DNA of 64,000 bases from Cognatiluteimonas profundi (GTDB taxonomy: Bacteria > Pseudomonadota > Gammaproteobacteria > Xanthomonadales > Xanthomonadaceae): positions 430,659 through 494,658 of the forward strand of contig NZ_VKHQ01000004.1 of NCBI RefSeq assembly GCF_009792795.1, written 5' to 3'. Positions 28,744 through 37,125 of the stretch are shown here, piece after piece. Position numbers and translations under genes: made by a program. Below the pieces are notes generated by a model. It made no database searches. It was given only the letters and a program-made list of their open reading frames with translations, and had not been told where the DNA came from. Each line of letters starts with the position of its first letter. Positions within the stretch are counted from its first letter, which is position 1.

Positions 28744-29379
28744 TCAGGGCGCCTTCTTCAACCAGCGCAGCAGCGGCTGCCAATCGGCCTGGTGCTCGCG
28801 CAGTTGCGCGGAGTGATAGTCGAACAGGCTTTTCCCCAGCCCTGCCAGCATCGCGTAGGCCTGGCTGTCGCGCAGTTGCGCCACCAGTGGATACGGCCAT
28901 TGCCCGAGCAGTTCGAGCGCCTGCTGCGAACTGTTCGTCCACGGCTTGAGCTTGTTGCCGACCAGCCCGACGCGCAGTTCGCCGCGGCGCACGCGCGGAT
29001 GCCTGGCCAGGGTATCGAGGAACGGCACGGTGGCCTCGATGTCCAGCGTGGATGGCAGGATCGGCACCACGATCGCGTCGGCGCGCTCCAGGAACTGGCC
29101 CAGCTCGGCGGCCATGGAGCCGGCGGCGGCATCGATGATGACCATCCCGGTATCCGTGGGCAGCTGGCGCCGCCAGCCCTTGCCGCCGGTGCCATCGAGC
29201 GGCAGCACCGCACTGGCCATTCCCGCGCGTCGCTGCGCCCAGCGGGTGGAGGAACCCTGCGGGTCGGCGTCGACCAGCGCGGTGTGGTGCCCGGCCAGCG
29301 CCGACTGCGCGGCGAGATGCGAGGCGATCGTCGTCTTGCCGACGCCACCCTTGGAACTGGCCACCAGGATCGTCTTCAT
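28744..29379 (-). CDS. Solo ParA-family ATPase
   Basis: This is a deviant-Walker ATPase of 211 residues. KGGVGKTT at 10-17 is the deviant P-loop with its signature lysine, followed by TALVDADPQGSST and VIIDAAAGSMAAEL. The downstream VPFLDTLARHPRVRR and LVGNKLKPWTNSS match ParA/MinD-like chromosome, cargo or signal-positioning ATPases. No parB or other partner lies next to it; the closest gene is a divergent 2OG-oxygenase. Because length and order match short orphan ParAs such as PpfA/ParC that position cytoplasmic clusters, it may organise protein arrays rather than DNA. Function not determined. Confidence 0.85.
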   Translation of the reverse strand: MKTILVASSKGGVGKTTIASHLAAQSALAGHHTALVDADPQGSSTRWAQRRAGMASAVLPLDGTGGKGWRRQLPTDTGMVIIDAAAGSMAAELGQFLERADAIVVPILPSTLDIEATVPFLDTLARHPRVRRGELRVGLVGNKLKPWTNSSQQALELLGQWPYPLVAQLRDSQAYAMLAGLGKSLFDYHSAQLREHQADWQPLLRWLKKAP

Positions 29380-29460
29380 TCGGCCCCCGTCATGCGGCGA
29401 TTTGCCCCAGCCCGCAGCCTACACCGGAACCGGCCGCGCAAAGCCGGGGGTCGGCACGAT

Positions 29461-29466
29461 TAAGAT
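29461..29466 (+). promoter_or_regulatory. Possible -10 box of the 2OG-oxygenase gene
   Basis: TAAGAT matches four of six -10 consensus bases and lies 24 bases before the GTG start, within the parA/oxygenase divergent gap (29380-29490). The -35 element is not clear. Confidence 0.25.
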
Positions 29467-29490
29467 CGCGACACGACAAGGAGCCATCGC

Positions 29491-30132
29491 GTGCCCAAGA
29501 TCCAGCCCCTGTTCCCGGTGCCATTCGCCTTCGACCAGCATCCCGACCCGGCGCGGCTCAATGCCGCGCTGCGCGAATTGTTCCTGGCCCACGACCGCGA
29601 TGCCGATCGCAACCCGGTGCCCTACACCGAGCGCAACGCGGCCTTGTTCGAAAGCCGCTTCGACCTGTTCCGCTGGCCGCAACCGGAGGTCGCCGAGCTT
29701 CGCGAGTTCTGCCTGTCGCGCACGCTGCAGCTGGTCCAGCAGCTCAACAACCATCCGCCCGAGCTCATGCGCCAGTTGCGCGTGGGCGTGGAATCCTGGT
29801 TCCACGTCACCCGCAGGCATGGCTGGTTCGGCACCCACAACCATCCCAATGCATCGTGGTCCGGCGTCTATTGCGTGGATGCGGGGCGCGCGGACGCGGG
29901 CAGCGAGGACAGCGGCAAGTTGACCTTCCTGCATCCCAACCCGGAGGCGGGAATGCACACCGACATGGGCAACGAGTCGCTGGTGCCGCCGTTCAACGTC
30001 GCCCACGCCGGTTACCTGCTGCAGGCGGGACAACTGGTGCTGTTTCCGTCCTGGCTGATGCACCACGTCACGCCCTTCGTCGGCGAAGGCGAGCGCATCA
30101 CGGTGGCGTTCAACTGCAAGTTCACGCGCTAG
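29491..30132 (+). CDS. Putative 2OG-Fe(II) oxygenase (TIGR02466-like)
   Basis: This protein has 213 residues and starts with GTG at 29491 after AAGGAG 7 bases upstream. It belongs to the putative 2OG-Fe(II) oxygenase family often annotated TIGR02466: FPVPFAFDQHP N-terminus, HGWFGTHNHPNASWSGVYC with the likely first iron ligand near 110-120, LTFLHPNP, and a C-terminal FPSWLMHHVTPFVGEGERIT that contains the second metal His and the 2-oxoglutarate Arg. The family is probably involved in hydroxylation of small molecules or prolines, but no substrate is established. It is divergent from parA. Confidence 0.83.
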   Translation: MPKIQPLFPVPFAFDQHPDPARLNAALRELFLAHDRDADRNPVPYTERNAALFESRFDLFRWPQPEVAELREFCLSRTLQLVQQLNNHPPELMRQLRVGVESWFHVTRRHGWFGTHNHPNASWSGVYCVDAGRADAGSEDSGKLTFLHPNPEAGMHTDMGNESLVPPFNVAHAGYLLQAGQLVLFPSWLMHHVTPFVGEGERITVAFNCKFTR

Positions 30133-30153
30133 CGGTCGGCGCGCGCCAGCCGA

Positions 30154-31257
30154 TCAGTCCACGGCGCCGGTCGCGGCTCCCGGCCTGGGGCCGCGCGGCG
30201 GCGACTGCCCCGATAGCGGCAGCGCCTGTCCCGCGCGCTGGGCGTACTGGTCCAGCGCGCCGCGGCCGGCGCAATGCGCATCGGGAAAGCCGAACCGCTG
30301 TTCCAGATCATGCCCGCACGCCTGCATCGCCTCGGCGCCTTCGCCCGGCTTCATGCAGTTGCTGTCGAACGCGCGCATGAACCGGTCGCGCCGGCGCACG
30401 AAGTCGTCTCCGCACTGGCGCATCAGGGTGATGCGATCCAGATCGTCCTGCACGGCATTGGTCCCCGACAGGCCGAAGCCTGCGAGCTCATCGGCGGTCA
30501 ACACGCGCAGGTCGCGGTTGGGGATCGTCATCATCTGGTCGGCCAGTGCGCTGGCGGCGCCGTTGCGCGCCAGGTAATCGCGCACCTGTCCGGTGATGTC
30601 GGCGAGTTCGGCGCTCAGTTCGCGCCGCGTGGTCGCACGCGATTGCTGGCGGATCAGCCGATGGATGCCGACCTTGCCGGCGATCGAGCGGGTGTCGCCG
30701 GCCGCCAGCACCAGCACGCAGGCGCTGTGGCAGACGGAGCGCTCGCGCACCCAGATCGCCCACTGCGATCCGGCGATCACGTCGCCGGCGCGGATGGCTT
30801 CCTCGACTTCGCCGCCGGTTGAATCGATGTCCAGGATGCGGTCGCGGATATCCATGCGCCGGGCGATCGCGCCGACGCGTTCGACCAGCGCGGTGAAGCC
30901 GGGCCCGATGTTGCCGCGATAGCGCAGGCGCAGCAGGCCGGTGTCGCGGCACGGCGACAGCGTGTCCACCAGCACCAGGAAATCCAGCGACTCGACCGGG
31001 CGCCCGTCGCCCTGCGCGGCGTAATCGTCGGTGCAGCTGACCCAGGCGGCACCGTCGTGCAGGCGAGCAGTCGGCCAGTGGGTGCCGGAGAGGTAGTCGG
31101 CCGGCGGCGGCGCGATGCGCGCGCGCTCGTGCGTGCTCGTGGTCTCACCCTGGTTGCCCAGCGTCACCACGTCGGTGCCGGATCGTGGCGCAGGCTGCGC
31201 ACGCTCGCAGGCCGGCAAGCCCAGGCACAACAGCATCAACAGCAACAACCTGGACAT
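30154..31257 (-). CDS. ClpP-like (COG3904-type) periplasmic lipoprotein
   Basis: The protein has 367 residues and starts MSRLLLLMLLCLGLPACERA, a lipoprotein signal peptide with lipobox LPAC. After a linker the core resembles ClpP/crotonase-fold proteins of the COG3904 predicted periplasmic group: LRLRYRGNIGPGFTALVERV, the glycine-rich strand DIDSTGGEVEEAIRAGDVI, and CHSACVLVLAAGDTRSIAGK, where the Ser sits at the nucleophile position, followed by VGIHR with the likely catalytic His. A C-terminal extension contains a Cys-rich helical part (MRQCGDDFVRR, SNCMKPG). Whether it is a protease is unknown. It lies downstream of the gamma-glutamyltransferase on the same strand with a 136-base gap. Confidence 0.75.
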   Translation of the reverse strand: MSRLLLLMLLCLGLPACERAQPAPRSGTDVVTLGNQGETTSTHERARIAPPPADYLSGTHWPTARLHDGAAWVSCTDDYAAQGDGRPVESLDFLVLVDTLSPCRDTGLLRLRYRGNIGPGFTALVERVGAIARRMDIRDRILDIDSTGGEVEEAIRAGDVIAGSQWAIWVRERSVCHSACVLVLAAGDTRSIAGKVGIHRLIRQQSRATTRRELSAELADITGQVRDYLARNGAASALADQMMTIPNRDLRVLTADELAGFGLSGTNAVQDDLDRITLMRQCGDDFVRRRDRFMRAFDSNCMKPGEGAEAMQACGHDLEQRFGFPDAHCAGRGALDQYAQRAGQALPLSGQSPPRGPRPGAATGAVD

Positions 31258-31393
31258 CAGTCGGATCCATTCCCGCCCATGGCACGCATCGGCCGCACCG
31301 ATCTCCCGCGCCTCGTGCCGGCAATTGGCGATCGGGGGATGGAGTGTCGCCCCTGCGTCGTGAACCACGGGTGGTGCGCGCACCTCATGCACA

Positions 31394-33130
31394 TCAATAG
31401 CCGGCGGCCTGTCCATCCTTGCGTGACTCGCTGGCGCCGATGTAGCCGCCCTGCGGATTCACCATGATCGCCTGGTAGCCGCCGTAGGGGCCGTCGGCAA
31501 AACGCACCGAATGTCCCTTGCGCATCAGCGCACGCACCGTCTCGTACGGGAAGCCGCTTTCCAGGTCGACTTCACCGCCATCGGCCATCGGCTGGTACTG
31601 CGCCTCGGGTTCGGTGGAACCATCGTGCTGGATGCGTGGTGCATCGCCGGCTTCCTGCAGGTTCATGCCGAAATCAATCAGGTTCATCAGGATCTGCGCG
31701 TGACCCTGCGGCTGCATCGCCCCACCCATCACGCCGAAGCTCAGCCACGGCTTGCCCGCCTTGGTGACGAAGGCCGGGATGATCGTGTGGAACGGCCGCT
31801 TGCCGGGTGCGAATGCATTGGGGTGGCCTTGCTGGAGCACGAACTGCTCGCCACGATCCTGGAAGATGAACCCCAGCCCGGGCGGCGCCATGCCGCTGCC
31901 CATCCCGCGATAGTTGGACTGGATCAGCGACACCATCATGCCGTTGGCGTCGGCCGTGGTCAGGTACACGGTATCGCCCTCATCGAGCGCCTTCGGCGTG
32001 CCCGGGGCCACCACGCGCGCGGCCTTGTCCATGTCGATCAGCTTGCGGCGCTGGTCGGCATAAGGCTTCGAGATGAGTTCGGCGACGGGCGTCCGGTAGA
32101 AATCGGGGTCGGCATAGAAGCGCGCGCGGTCGGCGAAGGCGAGCTTCTTCGCCTCCACGAACAGGTGCACGTGCTCGGGGCTGCCAAATCCGTAGTGCTT
32201 GAGGTCGTAGCCCTCGAGCAGGTTCATGATCTGCAGCGTTGCGATGCCCTGGCCGTTGGGCGGCAATTCCCAGATGTCGTAACCGCGGTAGTTGGTCGAG
32301 ACCGGCTCGACCCAGTCTCCGTGATGCGTCGCCAGGTCTTCGTAGGAAAGGAAGCCGCCGTTGGCCTTGAAGTAGGCGTCGATGCGATGCGCGATCTCGC
32401 CCTTGTAGAACGCATCGCGGCCGCCATCGGCGATTTTCTGCAAGGTATCGGCCAGCGTCGGCCGCTTCCACATCTCGCCGGTGCGCGGGCCGCGCCCGTC
32501 GCGGGTGAACTGCTCGCTGAAGCCGGGGAATTTCGACAGCCGCGGCACCGACGCGCTCCAGTAATACGCGATCACCTCGCTGACCGGGAAACCTTCGCGC
32601 GCATAGCGGATCGTCGGCGCGAGCAGGTCCTGCATCGGCAGCTTGCCAAAGCGGTCGTGCAATGCGAACCACGCATCGACCGCGCCAGGCACGGTCACCG
32701 GCAACGGCCCATAGGGCGGAATCGCGGTGAGCCCGCGCTTGCGGAATTCCGCCAGCGTCAGCGATTTCGGTGAGCGGCCGGAGCCGTTGTAGCCATAGAG
32801 CTTGTGGGTCTTCGGGTCCCACACGATCGCGAACAGGTCACCGCCCACGCCACTGCCGGTCGGCTCCATCAGTCCCAGCGCCGCATCGGCGGCGACCGCC
32901 GCGTCCAGCGCACTGCCGCCCTGCTTCATCACGTCCAGCGCGATCTGCGTCACCAGCGGCTGCGAGGTGGCCGCCATGGCGTGTGGCGCATAGACCTCGC
33001 TGCGGGTGGCGAAGGGCTTGCCGGTGATCCGGTCGGCACCGCTGGCGGCACCCATGGCGAGCAGTGCGAACAGCAATCCGCATCGCGACGCCATCGCGGG
33101 ACGCAGTCTTGTGCAGCAGGAATTCAACAT
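31394..33130 (-). CDS. ggt: Gamma-glutamyltransferase (Ntn hydrolase)
   Basis: GGT is a self-cleaving periplasmic Ntn-hydrolase that hydrolyses glutathione or moves its gamma-glutamyl group. The protein has 578 residues starting at the ATG at 33130, with GGAGG 7 bases upstream and a signal peptide (CGLLFALLAMGAASG). Family features: ATSQPLVTQIALDVMKQGGS, the GTGVGGD-type PTGSGVGGDLFAIVWD, and the small-subunit N-terminal Thr in DTVYLTTADANG near residue 400. PFHTIIPAF and FGVMGGAMQPQGH follow in order. The sequence resembles GGT of the YwrD/long-type branch rather than E. coli Ggt. Likely role is glutathione or gamma-glutamyl compound recovery. Confidence 0.92.
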   Translation of the reverse strand: MLNSCCTRLRPAMASRCGLLFALLAMGAASGADRITGKPFATRSEVYAPHAMAATSQPLVTQIALDVMKQGGSALDAAVAADAALGLMEPTGSGVGGDLFAIVWDPKTHKLYGYNGSGRSPKSLTLAEFRKRGLTAIPPYGPLPVTVPGAVDAWFALHDRFGKLPMQDLLAPTIRYAREGFPVSEVIAYYWSASVPRLSKFPGFSEQFTRDGRGPRTGEMWKRPTLADTLQKIADGGRDAFYKGEIAHRIDAYFKANGGFLSYEDLATHHGDWVEPVSTNYRGYDIWELPPNGQGIATLQIMNLLEGYDLKHYGFGSPEHVHLFVEAKKLAFADRARFYADPDFYRTPVAELISKPYADQRRKLIDMDKAARVVAPGTPKALDEGDTVYLTTADANGMMVSLIQSNYRGMGSGMAPPGLGFIFQDRGEQFVLQQGHPNAFAPGKRPFHTIIPAFVTKAGKPWLSFGVMGGAMQPQGHAQILMNLIDFGMNLQEAGDAPRIQHDGSTEPEAQYQPMADGGEVDLESGFPYETVRALMRKGHSVRFADGPYGGYQAIMVNPQGGYIGASESRKDGQAAGY

Positions 33131-33386
33131 GGCAGGGCCTCCGAAGCCGACCATACTGCATGGAACGCGCGTGGTTTGCGGTCGCAGTCGCGTTGTCGGC
33201 GCCACAGGTGACGTGCCGGGAATGTCGGCGCGCATTCATGCCTGGCGACGGCAGGCACCCGTCGCAGCCGTCCGCCCGGACCTCGACCGCACGGCACGGC
33301 GTGGCCGCCATGTACCATTTGCGGCCCGCGCTCCCCCGCAGTGGCCGACAACCGGCCTGCGGCGCCCTGTCCCGACTCCCCTGACC

Positions 33387-36300
33387 ATGACCGGATCGAC
33401 CCTGACCGCTGTTGCAGGCGCCCCTGCCGCCGGCATCCCGCAGCTGGACGACAGCTACACGCTCGAGCATCGGTACAGCCGCACGACCGGCCGCATCTAC
33501 CTCAGCGGCGTGCAGGCGCTGGTGCGATTGCCGTTGATGCAACGGCTGCGCGACCAGGCCGCGGGCCTGCACACCGGCGGTTTCATTTCCGGCTATCGCG
33601 GCTCGCCATTGGGCGGGTTCGACCTGGAACTGTGGCGGGCGAAGAAACACCTCGAGGCGGCAGGGGTGACATTCACCCCCGGCCTCAATGAAGACCTCGG
33701 CGCGACCATGGTCTGGGGCACGCAGCAGACCAACCTGTTCGAGGGCGCCAGCGTCGATGGCGTGTATGCGATGTGGTACGGCAAGGGTCCCGGGGTGGAT
33801 CGTTGCGGCGATGTCTTCAAGCACGGCAATGCCGCCGGCACCTCGCGTTTGGGCGGCGTGCTCGCGCTCGCGGCGGACGACCATGCGTGTCGCTCGTCGA
33901 CCCTGCCGCACGGCTCGGAAGGCGAGTTCAGCAGCGCGCTGATGCCGATCCTCAATCCGGCCGGCGTGCAGGACATCCTCGACATGGGCCTGCTCGGCTG
34001 GGCGATGTCGCGTTTCACCGGGCGCTGGATCGGCTTCAAGACCATCGCCGAAACGGTGGAGTCGTCGATGTCGGTGGACGTCGACCCGTTCGCGCTGCGG
34101 ATCGTCACGCCAACGGACTTCGAACTGCCGCCGGGCGGACTCAACATCCGCTGGCCCGACCCGCCGCTGGACCAGGAAATGCGCCTGCACCGGTACGCGG
34201 TCACGGCCGCGCAGGCATTCGCGCGCGCCAACGGCATCGATCGCGTGGTGATGGATTCGCCGGATGCGCGCCTGGGCATCGTCACCACCGGCAAGTCCTA
34301 CCTGGACGTGCTGCAGGCGCTGGAAGTGCTCGGCCTGGACGAGCGCGCCTGCCGCGACCTCGGCATCCGCGTCTACAAGGTCGGCATGACCTGGCCGCTG
34401 GAGCCGGTCGGCATCTCACGCTTCGCGCGCGGGCTCGAGGACATCCTCGTGGTCGAGGAGAAGCACGCCTTCATCGAAAGTCAGATGAAGGAACTGTTCT
34501 ACAACTTCGCCGGGCGCCGGCCGAGCATCGTCGGCAAGTACGACGAAAGCGGCGAATGGATCCTGCCCTCGACCAACGAGCTCACGCCGGCGCGGATCGC
34601 GCGCGTGATCGCTGGACGCCTCGCGCGATTCCATACCAGCGAGCATATCCAGCAGCAGCTCGCCTTCCTGGCGTCCAAGGAAGCCGAGCTCGCGCTGCCG
34701 CGGGCGAACTTCCCGCGCGTGCCGCACTACTGCTCCGGTTGTCCGCACAACACCTCCACGCGCGTGCCCGACGGCTCGCGCGCGCTGGCCGGCATCGGTT
34801 GCCACTACATGGTCACGTGGATGGACCGCAGCACCGACACGTTCACCCACATGGGCGGCGAAGGCGTGACCTGGTCCGGGCAGGCGCCCTTCACCACCAC
34901 CCCACACGTATTCCAGAACCTCGGCGACGGCACTTACTTCCATTCCGGTTCGCTGGCGATCCGGCAGTCGGTCGCCACCGGCGTCAACATCACCTACAAG
35001 ATCCTCTACAACGACGCGGTCGCGATGACCGGCGGGCAGCCGGTCGACGGCACCCTGTCGGTGCCGCAGATCGCGCACCAGGTGCGCAGCGAGGGCGTGC
35101 AGGTCATCGCGATCGTCAGCGACGAGATCGGCAAGTGGAGCGATGCGTCGCTGTTTCCCGCCGGCGTGGAATTCCACGACCGCGGCGAGCTCGACGCCGT
35201 GCAGAAGCGCCTGCGCGAGGTCAAGGGCGTCAGCGTGCTGGTGTACGACCAGGTCTGTGCCACCGAGAAGCGCCGCCGCCGCAAGCGCGGCAGGATCGCC
35301 GCGCCGGCCAAGCGCGTGTTCGTCAACACGCTGGTGTGCGAGGGCTGCGGCGACTGCGGCAGGAAGAGCTTCTGCGTGTCGGTGCTGCCGAAGGACACCG
35401 AGTTCGGACGCAAGCGCGAGATCGACCAGTCCGGCTGCAACATGGACTACAGCTGCGTCGAAGGTTTCTGCCCCAGCTTCGTCACCGTGCACGGCGGCAG
35501 CGTGCGCAAGGGCCGCAAGGTTGATGCGACCGACCTGCTGGCGAACCTTCCCCAGCCCACGTTCGCGACCGACCTGTCGCAACCGTGGAACATCCTGATC
35601 ACCGGCGTCGGCGGCACCGGCGTCGTCACCATCGGCGCGCTGCTGGGCATGGCCGGGCACCTGGAGGGCCGCGGTTCGAGCGTGCTCGACCAGACCGGCC
35701 TGGCGCAGAAGGGCGGCGCGGTCACCACCCACATCCGCATCGCGCGCTCGCCGGCCGACATCCACGCCGTGCGCATCGCCGCCGGCGAAGCCGACCTGGT
35801 GCTGGGCTGCGACATGGTCGTGGTCAACGACTACTGGGCGCTGTCGAAGATCCGCGCCGACCGCAGCCGCGTGCTGCTCAACACCTACGAGGCGATGCCC
35901 GGCGCGTTCACCACGCGCCCGGACATGGAATTCCCCGCCGCGGACATCATCGCCGCGGTGCGCACCGCGCTGGGCGGTCGCGAGCCCTTGCTCGTTGATG
36001 CGACGCAGCTCGCCACGGCGCTGCTGGGCGATGCCATCGCCGCCAACCTGTTCATGCTCGGCCATGCCTGGCAGCAGGGCCTGGTGCCGCTGTCGCTCGA
36101 GGCGCTGATGCGCGCGGTGGAATTGAACGGCGCGGCGGTCGAGATGAACAAGACCGCGTTCGCATGGGGTCGCGTGGCCGCGATCGACATCGATGCGGTC
36201 GCCGGGGCGGCCGGCGTGGTGCGCAACGCGGCGACGATCGCCGAGCGCACCCCGCACGAACTGCCGCTGCTGGCGCCGCGTCCGTCGGAGGGCCATGAGT

Positions 36301-37064
36301 CCGGGCTGGTCGACGCGCTGCTGGCCACGCGCGAGGAGGACGAGTTGCGGCACGTGCCGGCACACGGCAGCGACGTCGCCTTCCTGCCGCTGGACGATGC
36401 GCGCCTGTCGCGATCGCTCGACGAGGTGATCGCGCGCCGCATCGCCTTCCTCACCGACTACCAGGACCAGCGCTATGCGCGGCGTTATGCCGACCTCGTC
36501 GCCAGGGTGCGCGCCACCGAGCAGCAGCGCGTTCCCGGCAGCACCGACCTGACCGAAGCCGTCGCCCGCTACTTCTTCAAGCTGATGGCCTACAAGGACG
36601 AGTACGAAGTCGCGCGCCTTTACACCAGCGGCGATTTCCGCCGACGGCTCGAGCAGCAGTTCGAGGGCGACTACACCCTGCGCTTCCACCTCGCGCCGCC
36701 GTTGTTGTCCAGGAAGAATGCCGACGGCGAGTTGCGCAAGCGCGCCTTCGGCCCCTGGGTGCTGACCGCGTTCAAGGCCCTGGCATCGCTGCGGCGCCTG
36801 CGCGGCACACCCTTCGACGTCTTCGGCCATACCGCCGAGCGCCGGATGGAGCGCCAGCTCATCGCCGATTACGAACGCCTGGCCGGTGAGCTGCTGGAGA
36901 CGCTGACGGACGGCAATGTCGGCCTGGCCGCGGAAATCGCCAGCATCCCGGAACACATCCGCGGCTATGGGCACGTCAAGCACGCCCACCTGCAGGCCGC
37001 CAGGGAGCGCGAGGCAGCGTTGCTGGCGCGATGGCGCGAGCCGCCGGCAGTCGCCGCCGCCTGA
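33387..37064 (+). CDS. Fused indolepyruvate:ferredoxin oxidoreductase
   Basis: This thiamine-PP and iron-sulfur enzyme oxidatively decarboxylates indolepyruvate and related aryl-keto acids, reducing ferredoxin. In archaea it has two subunits; here both are fused in one 1225-residue chain, as in many proteobacteria. The ATG at 33387 starts MTGSTLTAVAGAPAAGIPQL. The N-terminal pyrimidine-binding part contains GFISGYRGSPLGG and the TPP region GIGCHYMV...MGGEG. CSGCPHNTS and CEGCGDCGRKSFC...CNMDYSC cysteines bind [4Fe-4S]. The gamma domain has VGGTGVVTIGALLGMAGHLEG and KGGAV. The C-terminus is the DUF6537 region ending LLARWREPPAV. It faces the ggt gene and precedes the GAF-EAL gene by 61 bases. 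Confidence 0.93.
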   Translation: MTGSTLTAVAGAPAAGIPQLDDSYTLEHRYSRTTGRIYLSGVQALVRLPLMQRLRDQAAGLHTGGFISGYRGSPLGGFDLELWRAKKHLEAAGVTFTPGLNEDLGATMVWGTQQTNLFEGASVDGVYAMWYGKGPGVDRCGDVFKHGNAAGTSRLGGVLALAADDHACRSSTLPHGSEGEFSSALMPILNPAGVQDILDMGLLGWAMSRFTGRWIGFKTIAETVESSMSVDVDPFALRIVTPTDFELPPGGLNIRWPDPPLDQEMRLHRYAVTAAQAFARANGIDRVVMDSPDARLGIVTTGKSYLDVLQALEVLGLDERACRDLGIRVYKVGMTWPLEPVGISRFARGLEDILVVEEKHAFIESQMKELFYNFAGRRPSIVGKYDESGEWILPSTNELTPARIARVIAGRLARFHTSEHIQQQLAFLASKEAELALPRANFPRVPHYCSGCPHNTSTRVPDGSRALAGIGCHYMVTWMDRSTDTFTHMGGEGVTWSGQAPFTTTPHVFQNLGDGTYFHSGSLAIRQSVATGVNITYKILYNDAVAMTGGQPVDGTLSVPQIAHQVRSEGVQVIAIVSDEIGKWSDASLFPAGVEFHDRGELDAVQKRLREVKGVSVLVYDQVCATEKRRRRKRGRIAAPAKRVFVNTLVCEGCGDCGRKSFCVSVLPKDTEFGRKREIDQSGCNMDYSCVEGFCPSFVTVHGGSVRKGRKVDATDLLANLPQPTFATDLSQPWNILITGVGGTGVVTIGALLGMAGHLEGRGSSVLDQTGLAQKGGAVTTHIRIARSPADIHAVRIAAGEADLVLGCDMVVVNDYWALSKIRADRSRVLLNTYEAMPGAFTTRPDMEFPAADIIAAVRTALGGREPLLVDATQLATALLGDAIAANLFMLGHAWQQGLVPLSLEALMRAVELNGAAVEMNKTAFAWGRVAAIDIDAVAGAAGVVRNAATIAERTPHELPLLAPRPSEGHESGLVDALLATREEDELRHVPAHGSDVAFLPLDDARLSRSLDEVIARRIAFLTDYQDQRYARRYADLVARVRATEQQRVPGSTDLTEAVARYFFKLMAYKDEYEVARLYTSGDFRRRLEQQFEGDYTLRFHLAPPLLSRKNADGELRKRAFGPWVLTAFKALASLRRLRGTPFDVFGHTAERRMERQLIADYERLAGELLETLTDGNVGLAAEIASIPEHIRGYGHVKHAHLQAAREREAALLARWREPPAVAAA

Positions 37065-37125
37065 GGGTCCGGCCGGGGAGCTTGCGGGCAATGCGTGCCC
37101 TGTCACGGCTTGGCGCCGTGGCGGC

